This document shows, one piece after another, positions 59,653 through 64,000 of a DNA stretch of 64,000 nt. A program made the position numbers and the translations under genes. This DNA comes from an uncultured Prevotellaceae bacterium (GTDB lineage Bacteria; Bacteroidota; Bacteroidia; Bacteroidales; Bacteroidaceae). Location of the stretch: NCBI GenBank assembly GCA_900315565.1, contig OMZS01000004.1, positions 96,456 through 160,455 on the forward strand, read 5' to 3'. The notes under the pieces are model-generated. The model worked only from the letters and a program-made list of their open reading frames with translations. It searched no databases and was not told where the DNA came from. Position 1 is the stretch's first letter. Each line of letters starts with the position of its first letter.

Positions 59653-59740
59653 TTTCGCAGATATAGTAAACAAGGAGTTCAAGTAATCGCACGGAGTTAC
59701 AAGACATCAGCATTTGTTCTGAGACATCCTTATTGAAAAT
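59653..59740. repeat. dispersed repeat family B, copy 2
   Basis: TTTCGCAGATATAGTAAACAAGGAGTTC, given here as TTTCGCAGATATAG and TAAACAAGGAGTTC, and the following GAGTTACAAGACATCAGC and GTTCTGAGACATCCTTATTG parallel the copy at 6116-6200. It is degenerate and lies upstream of the hybrid regulator. Confidence 0.5.
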
Positions 59741-59800
59741 GAAAAATGAAAAATGATATTATGAATTATGCATTATGAATTATGCATTATGTATAAATAA
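59740..59800. repeat. AT-rich short tandem repeats
   Basis: GAAAAAT and AATTATGCATTATG units. It marks the left border of the REP-like array. Confidence 0.5.
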
Positions 59801-59814
59801 TTGCTATTGTCTTA

Positions 59815-60080
59815 CCCCCGTTCCGCTGGATGTTCGGCGCGGGGGTCGGCACGGGGTTCGGCGGAACCAACGGGTCTTTCAGCTGGTTCACGCGCGCATG
59901 CGTACATTAAATAGTATTTGTCAAGGCATCTGTAAAGACCCGTTCCGCTGGATGTTTGGCGCGGGGTTCGGCGGATTTCCGAATCCGCCGCCATTGAGTA
60001 TCAGCATCTCCAGATGCGACAATTACTGTTGTTTTCCTTATCATCTCAAAAGAATTACAAATTCGCCGCAACGGGGGGTC
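59815..60080. repeat. REP-like array copies 1 and 2
   Basis: Copy 1 (59815-59880) starts CCCGTTCCGCTGGATGTTCG. Copy 2 (59938-60018) carries the full unit: CCGTTCCGCTGGATGTT, the hairpin GGCGGATT/AATCCGCC and the hairpin GCATCT-CC-AGATGC. It continues through TTCCTTATCAT and AGAATTACAAATTC to CGCCGCAACGGGG (60080). Between the two lies GCGCATGCGTACATTAAATA, which recurs at 60806-60849. Confidence 0.85.
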
Positions 60081-60381
60081 ATAACGATTTGCGTAGTGAA
60101 TATAAAAAATCTGTTGCATGCATGACATCTTTTATTACACTCCCATTTTCTAAATATTCCTTTTCAACACCAATATCTTTTAACATTTCTATAAGGGCTT
60201 TATTAATCTTTGCTTTGTCTCCCAAAACATTGATTAAATTAGCAACATACGGTTTGTACTCGTCTTCAGATAAGTATGAAGGAACACCAATGGGGTTCCA
60301 TTCAGATAAATACGAGTTGATTGTTCTAAACATTTTTGTATTATGCATATCACCAAGTTTTTTTATAGCCTTTAACTCCAT
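60079..60381 (-). CDS. small soluble protein with WNPIGVP motif, between REP-like repeats
   Basis: 100 residues. The block FRTINSYLSEWNPIGVPSYL, then SEDEYKPYVANLINVL, is the pattern of small bacterial proteins of the DUF1871-like or immunity-like kind (W-N/D-P-x-G-x-P followed by D/E-E-Y). The protein is helical, and no signal peptide is present. A good ribosome site (AAAGGAAG) precedes the start. It is flanked by REP-like copies on both sides, with no other gene on its strand within reach. It could be an orphan immunity or a mobile cargo gene. Family assignment is tentative. Confidence 0.6.
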   Translation of the reverse strand: MELKAIKKLGDMHNTKMFRTINSYLSEWNPIGVPSYLSEDEYKPYVANLINVLGDKAKINKALIEMLKDIGVEKEYLENGSVIKDVMHATDFLYSLRKSL

Positions 60382-60408
60382 TTATTGCTTCCTTTCTGAC
60401 ACTAAATA

Positions 60409-60567
60409 CCCGTTCCGCTGGATGTTCAGCGCGGGGTTCGGTGGATTTGCAATCCGCCGCATCTGAGTATCAGCATCCCCCGTTCCGCAGGATGTTCGGC
60501 CAGCGACAGTTGGTTCCACCGAACACCCGCTGCAACGGGGAAAAAGGTGCCAGAAAAACAGAACTAC
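60409..60567. repeat. REP-like array copies 3 and 4
   Basis: Copy 3 (60409-60478) is the TTCGGTGGATTTGCAATCCG form. Copy 4 (60479-60540) is a palindromic variant: CCGTTCCGCAGGATGTTCGG pairs with CCGAACACCCGCTGCAACGG; the tail AAAAAGGTGCCAGAAAAACA follows. An almost identical copy 4 plus tail lies at 62799-62886. Confidence 0.85.
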
Positions 60568-60680
60568 CCGTTCCGCTGGATGTTCGGCGCAGGGTTCGGT
60601 GGATTTGCAATCCGCCGCATCTGAGTATCAGCATCTCCAGATGCGCTTAAAATATACACTTTTTACTTTTCATAGTTCAC
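60567..60680. repeat. REP-like array copy 5 (full unit)
   Basis: Full unit of about 114 bp from CCCGTTCCGC to CATAGTTCAC, with both hairpins and the tail ATATACACTTTTTACTTTTC. Confidence 0.85.
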
Positions 60681-60849
60681 CCCGTTCCGCTGGATGTTCG
60701 GCGCAGGGTTCGGTGGATTTGCAATCCGCCGCATCTGAGTATCAGCATCTATAGATGCGACAATTACAGTTATTTTCCTTATCATTATCTAAAGAATTAC
60801 AAATACGCGCATGCGTACATTAATAGTATTTGTCAAGGCATCTGTAAAG
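60681..60849. repeat. REP-like array copy 6
   Basis: Starts CCCGTTCCGCTGGATGTTCG and directly abuts copy 5. It has GCATCTATAGATGC instead of GCATCTCCAGATGC and continues into CAATTACAGTTATTTTCCTT and GCGCATGCGTACATTAATAG. Confidence 0.8.
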
Positions 60850-60950
60850 ACCCGTTCCACTGGGTGTTCGGCGCGGGGTTCGGTGGATTTGCAATTGCTT
60901 TTCCCTTCGGCCAGCGACCGTTTGTTCCACCGAACATCCGCTGCAATGGG
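60850..60950. repeat. REP-like array copy 7 (rearranged)
   Basis: CCCGTTCCACTGGGTGTTCG and CGGTGGATTTGCAATTGCTT, then CGGCCAGCGACCGTTTGTTC and CCACCGAACATCCGCTGCAA. The first half is of the copy-5 type and the second of the copy-4 type, as if recombined. It ends at the stop side of the next gene. Confidence 0.75.
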
Positions 60951-61451
60951 TTATTTTAACCATGGATAACGAGGATCCAGAAACACTTTTATTGTATCGT
61001 TTATGATTCTCTCTCCCCGCTGGTTTGTCAAAAAGCTGCACGGCATTATGCTGAGATACTTCTTGTTGAGAAACGGACAGTCATCATCAAACTGCATGTA
61101 CAGTTTATAAGTCCTAAACACTGGCTTCCTGTCGTTTGCGCCCTTATAATACTGGGCATCTACCAGAGTCGTCAGACCACATTGCCCGCCATCGGGCAGA
61201 GCCACTGCCAACGAGTCGAGACAAACAGTAATGTCTTTGGCTTCAGTGTTCTTGAAATTCAAGATTACCTTATCCAAGAAAATAGATGAAGATACTTCAA
61301 CGCCATCTAACAACAGCTGCGATTGTGTGCCCGTCTTCCCGCTTTCTTCCATATAAAGCTTGCGAGACACATCGCAAGAAGTCAATAGAACCAATGCAGC
61401 TAAAATCCACACCTTGTTACTTCCACACATGATGATATGCTTGATATTCAT
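60951..61451 (-). CDS. lipoprotein of unknown function, array cassette
   Basis: 166 residues, or 159 if ATG 61430 (MCGSNKVWILAALVLLTSCD) is used. A lipoprotein signal ends at LLTSC. The rest is beta-rich: LYMEESGKTGTQSQLLLDGV, ILNFKNTEAKDITVCLDSLA, VFRTYKLYMQFDDDCPFLNK and KYLSIMPCSF, close to a small immunoglobulin-like fold. No family recognised. It is bordered on each side by a REP-like copy (60850-60950 and 61505-61620), so it occupies one slot of the array. The left repeat touches its stop codon. Confidence 0.65.
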   Translation of the reverse strand: MNIKHIIMCGSNKVWILAALVLLTSCDVSRKLYMEESGKTGTQSQLLLDGVEVSSSIFLDKVILNFKNTEAKDITVCLDSLAVALPDGGQCGLTTLVDAQYYKGANDRKPVFRTYKLYMQFDDDCPFLNKKYLSIMPCSFLTNQRGERIINDTIKVFLDPRYPWLK

Positions 61452-61504
61452 AATAAATCAAATGATGTAAGAAAACATATGTTAATTCTGTAAACATATT
61501 GGCA

Positions 61505-61621
61505 CCCGTTCCGCTGGATGTTCGGCGCGGGGTTCGGTGGATTTGCAATCCGCCGCATCTGAGTATCAGCATCTCCAGATGCGCTTAAAATATACACTTT
61601 TTACTTTTCATAGTTCACTCA
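61505..61621. repeat. REP-like array copy 8, overlapping the transposase stop
   Basis: Full unit from CCCGTTCCGC to TTTTCATAGTTCACTCATG; the last bases contain the stop codon of the transposase (61619-61621). The right end differs from copy 5, which stops at CATAGTTCAC. Confidence 0.85.
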
Positions 61622-62146
61622 TGTCATGCCGGCATAGTCACGCGCAGAACTATACAAATAATCTTCAGCTTTCGCAACGATTTCCTTGCGAACAGGGTTC
61701 TGGTGAAGATAGTTGAGTTTCTGAAAGAAGAACGTTCCAGTGTGAAGCTGTTCCACATGGTTTCCTTCCTGCCAGAACCGATAGTCCTTCAACTTTTTGT
61801 CATTGGCAGCAGCAAAGTGAAAACGGTCAAGCATCCATTCACGTCGGCTTTCGTGCTCGTCAGCCGACAGTTGCGAAACAATCTGTTTGCTGGTGAATTT
61901 CTTGAAATCACGAAGCACCTCCGAAACTCCTTGCTCGCCATTGGTTCCGATAATCATGTGCAAGTGATTACTCATCAGCACCCAAGCATAAATCTCCAGA
62001 CCCTTGTGCTTCTGGCAAAACCTAAGGGAATCAACAACTATGTGCATGTATCGTGGCCGCGTGAATATGTCCACCCAATCCACCACAGTCGTTGTTGTAT
62101 AAAACAACATTTTTGTAAGGCTGTGCGCACAGATATTTGCTGTCAT
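61619..62146 (-). mobile_element. REP-associated (RAYT / Y1-type) transposase
   Basis: 175 residues of the IS200/TnpA-like Y1 superfamily in its RAYT branch. The H-U-H metal motif is in YAWVLMSNHLHMIIG (His61, His63). The region DFKKFTSKQIV, DYRFWQEGNHVEQL and YLHQNPVRKEIV (Tyr146 as candidate nucleophile) match RAYT proteins, as does the YSSARDYAG end. Such enzymes cut single-stranded DNA at REP hairpins and are thought to spread them. Here the stop codon lies in the end of a repeat unit, with REP-like copies on each side. The start is uncertain: M13 (MLFYTTTTVVDW) is an alternative. No terminal inverted repeats of a classical IS are seen. Confidence 0.9.
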
Positions 62147-62221
62147 TTCGTTCTTCTCCTTGTACCAATAACGTATGCATGAAAGTAATAGTATGATTTG
62201 ACATGCATATTTTTTTTCATT

Positions 62222-62297
62222 TTCAAAAGAATTACAAATTCATATACTCATCCTTCGGTGGATTGCAAATCCACCGAACATCCGCCGCAACGGAGTC
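62222..62297. repeat. REP-like array copy 9 (right half)
   Basis: TTCAAAAGAATTACAAATTC, then CGGTGGATTGCAAATCCACC and GAACATCCGCCGCAACGGAG: the end part of a unit. It ends at the stop side of the next gene. Confidence 0.75.
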
Positions 62298-62736
62298 ATT
62301 TTCTGCCTTCTTGTCTGATGGTAAGGTGATAGTAAATGTGAGGAAGTGTTTCCAAATAGTTATCTACTAGTATTACCAGATGTTCCTTTCGTTCAATTGT
62401 ACTAGGATTGGGCTCAATGTTGATGCCCATGTTTCCGTTATTGCCGTTCGAGGCTTTTATACTGTACCAAGTCCAATAGTGTCTTGTTGTATCGCCTGGC
62501 AGAGATTCTTTAAAAATATTTTTTCCCGAATTTCCCACAGCAACCATGCTGTCGTCACGGAGCACCAAAGTAACCTTTCGCGTCCAAACAGAATCAACAC
62601 CCCCTTCGGCGGGGAAAAAGAGTTCGGAGGGTTCGTAGTCTAAATTGTATTCCAAAAAAGGACTGGCATTCTCGGAGTTGTCCCTTGAACAACTCAAAGC
62701 CAGCAGCAAACTTGCAAAAAATAGTGTTTTCTTCAT
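62296..62736 (-). CDS. lipoprotein with BACON-like domain, array cassette
   Basis: 146 residues. A lipoprotein signal ends at LALSC (Cys16). The domain has LDYEPSELFFPAEGGVDSVW, the pattern of a BACON or immunoglobulin-like strand set (F-P/S-A-x-G-G), then TLVLRDDSMVAVG and LVILVDNYLETLPHIYYHLT, ending in IRQEG. BACON domains often occur in Bacteroidetes surface proteins. It lies in one array slot between copies at 62222-62297 and 62799-62886. Confidence 0.7.
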   Translation of the reverse strand: MKKTLFFASLLLALSCSRDNSENASPFLEYNLDYEPSELFFPAEGGVDSVWTRKVTLVLRDDSMVAVGNSGKNIFKESLPGDTTRHYWTWYSIKASNGNNGNMGINIEPNPSTIERKEHLVILVDNYLETLPHIYYHLTIRQEGRK

Positions 62737-62798
62737 TTTTCTTGGTTTATTTTCTTATGCCCGTTATCATTCTTAAATCGTATTGGTAATTACCATAC

Positions 62799-62886
62799 TC
62801 CGTTCCGCTGGATGTTCGGCCAGCGACAGTTGGTTCCACCGAACACCCGCTGCAACGGGGAAAAAGGTGCCAGAAAAACAGAACTA
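62799..62886. repeat. REP-like array copy 10 (palindromic variant)
   Basis: Nearly identical to copy 4 plus its AAAAAGGTGCCAGAAAAACA tail (60479-60567). The near identity over about 88 bp at 2.3 kb distance indicates a recent duplication. Confidence 0.85.
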
Positions 62887-62919
62887 CTCCGTTTCAAGAA
62901 GGTAGTGATATTGGGCGGC

Positions 62920-63765
62920 CTACTCATGGAGCCGTTCATCAGAATATACCAGCTGACCGTTGCGACTGAAGTCTGACAGATAAGTATGCCATGCACCTGG
63001 GAGAATGGAGAACAAACCGTTGGTTATTCCTATGGTCTTTATCATGGTGCAATGTCTTTCTGCGGCAGATGTGCCGGGCAAAACCACTCCCGCTGTGACC
63101 AGTACGTCGCTACCCACATCGTATGTTTCCCCGTCGTTAAGCCTTGTCTGCTTCAAATCAACCACCCTGCCCTCGAAGCATAATTTCTCACGCCAGAAAT
63201 AACAAGACAGGCTGCTTCCCACCGTCCAGTTGAAGTTGTAGAAAAGAACCTCTTGATTGCTATACTGGTCGTATTCATAAATACGTCCGTGGTCTTCACG
63301 GATGAAAAAAGTTCCGTGGGTTGGGATGGTATAAGTATAGCTGTCTGCCAGTGTCGGGAAATCGCCCCACGAATAGAGCCAATCTCGCATGAAAGACTGC
63401 GACACGGTATCAGGATCGAAAGTTTCCACATAATCGCGGCCCACTTGTTTCTGAATGCTTTCCAGTCTCACATCCACCTTCTTGTACTTGGTTTTGTTTA
63501 CCACTGTATCTTTTGTCACCTCGTAGGCATAGCTGTATTGTAAAGCCCCCGAACGGTTCCTCCACGTGGTGCCCACGGGGTAGCACTCGTATGTGCCGTC
63601 GGCAAACAGCGGGTCAACATATTCGCCAGTGCCTGCAACGGCGGAGTCCGTCGGTTCCACAGTGCCCCTGCCAGCTTCCTCTGCTGCGTCGTCGCTGCAT
63701 GAAGCGGAAATCGCAGCCGAAAATATTGCTGCAACAAAACAGATTGAAGTTTTCCTCATATTCAT
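62920..63765 (-). CDS. lipoprotein of unknown function, array cassette
   Basis: 281 residues from ATG 63765 (MNMRKTSICFVAAIFSAAIS); the frame is open 34 codons further upstream, but the inner start gives the signal peptide, with lipobox SASC (Cys23). A short acidic, Thr/Glu-rich spacer precedes a beta-rich domain: FADGTYECYPVGTTWRNRSG, KVDVRLESIQKQVGRDYVET, YTYTIPTHGTFFIREDHGRI, WREKLCFEGRVVDL, TYDVGSDVLVTAG. No enzyme motif is recognised. It fills the last array slot seen and is flanked by copies at 62799-62886 and 63881-64000. Confidence 0.7.
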   Translation of the reverse strand: MNMRKTSICFVAAIFSAAISASCSDDAAEEAGRGTVEPTDSAVAGTGEYVDPLFADGTYECYPVGTTWRNRSGALQYSYAYEVTKDTVVNKTKYKKVDVRLESIQKQVGRDYVETFDPDTVSQSFMRDWLYSWGDFPTLADSYTYTIPTHGTFFIREDHGRIYEYDQYSNQEVLFYNFNWTVGSSLSCYFWREKLCFEGRVVDLKQTRLNDGETYDVGSDVLVTAGVVLPGTSAAERHCTMIKTIGITNGLFSILPGAWHTYLSDFSRNGQLVYSDERLHE

Positions 63766-63880
63766 CTTGTTTCTCCTTTTTGTGGATTGAAAGAAAATTA
63801 GTATGTATTCTATTATTAGAACGATTAGGCATCTGCTTTTTATCACAGCCCCCTGTTCTTTTAACATAGATTAAGGGATG

Positions 63881-64000
63881 CCCCGTTCCGCCGGATGTTC
63901 AGCGCGGGGTTCGGTGGATTTGCAATCCGCCGCATCTGAGTATCAGCATCTCCAGATGCGCTTAAAATATACACTTTTTACTTTTCATAGTTCACTCATG
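63881..64000. repeat. REP-like array copy 11 at the window end
   Basis: CCCCGTTCCGCCGGATGTTC to TTTTCATAGTTCACTCATG, identical in its right half to copy 8, including the TCATG that encodes the transposase stop. The window ends here, so what follows is unknown. Confidence 0.85.

Noticed and set aside
59815-60950. Clustered repeats as a CRISPR array
   Set aside because: Units are 60-115 bp, contain multiple hairpins, abut each other or enclose genes, and lack uniform 30-bp spacers; no cas genes are present.

Overview
This window comes from a member of the Bacteroidales, most probably Prevotellaceae (Prevotella sensu lato). The support is a SusC/SusD fructan utilisation locus with a hybrid two-component regulator, a PorT-type outer-membrane protein, many lipoproteins, C-terminal tails of the form G(L/I)YI-NGKKVV, and start regions that repeatedly carry the Bacteroidetes primary-sigma promoter (TTTG, about 19-20 bp, TAnnTTTG). 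I saw no tRNA, rRNA or CRISPR array.

Layout. 1-4 kb: the end of a GH20 hexosaminidase, a GIN-repeat lipoprotein, a candidate small RNA and a truncated Na/Pi transporter. 4-12 kb: secreted GH43 glycosidase, aquaporin, FucP-like sugar permease, two secreted proteins with the same C-terminal tail, class II aldolase. 11.5-16.6 kb: DUF4831 protein, NAD(P)HX repair enzyme, patatin-like phospholipase, small exported proteins. 17-22.5 kb: a DUF4160/DUF2442 pair, then hpt, adk, obgE, pgeF and a single-domain AICAR formyltransferase. 23.6 kb: an IS1380-type transposase remnant. 24-32 kb: a probable peptide-secretion locus (membrane TPR/helix-turn-helix regulator, thioredoxin-like protein, outer-membrane barrel, C39-peptidase ABC transporter). 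32-42 kb: housekeeping genes (rplS, a split 5'-nucleotidase, porT, ferredoxin, rpsU, aminopeptidase P, mdh). 42.2-42.9 kb: a second DUF4160/DUF2442 pair with a perfect palindrome inside its promoter. 44.5-59.5 kb: a fructan utilisation locus, all on the minus strand: regulator, SusC, SusD, DUF4960 binding protein, two GH32 fructanases, MFS permease, fructokinase.

59.8-64 kb is the most unusual region. At least eleven copies or part-copies of a structured repeat of about 60-115 bp alternate with single small minus-strand genes: a WNPIGVP-type protein, three lipoproteins and a REP-associated (RAYT/Y1) transposase whose stop codon lies in a repeat end. This looks like a REP/RAYT-built array of single-gene cassettes.

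Other points of interest: the fructan regulator appears to have lost its ATPase domain, which is replaced by a repeat-derived Asn/Asp linker; intergenic-type repeats run into coding sequence (pgeF, GH32, regulator); and several dispersed repeat families recur across the window, one beside each DUF4160/DUF2442 pair. Functions are inferred by reading translated sequence and recalling families. No database search was possible.
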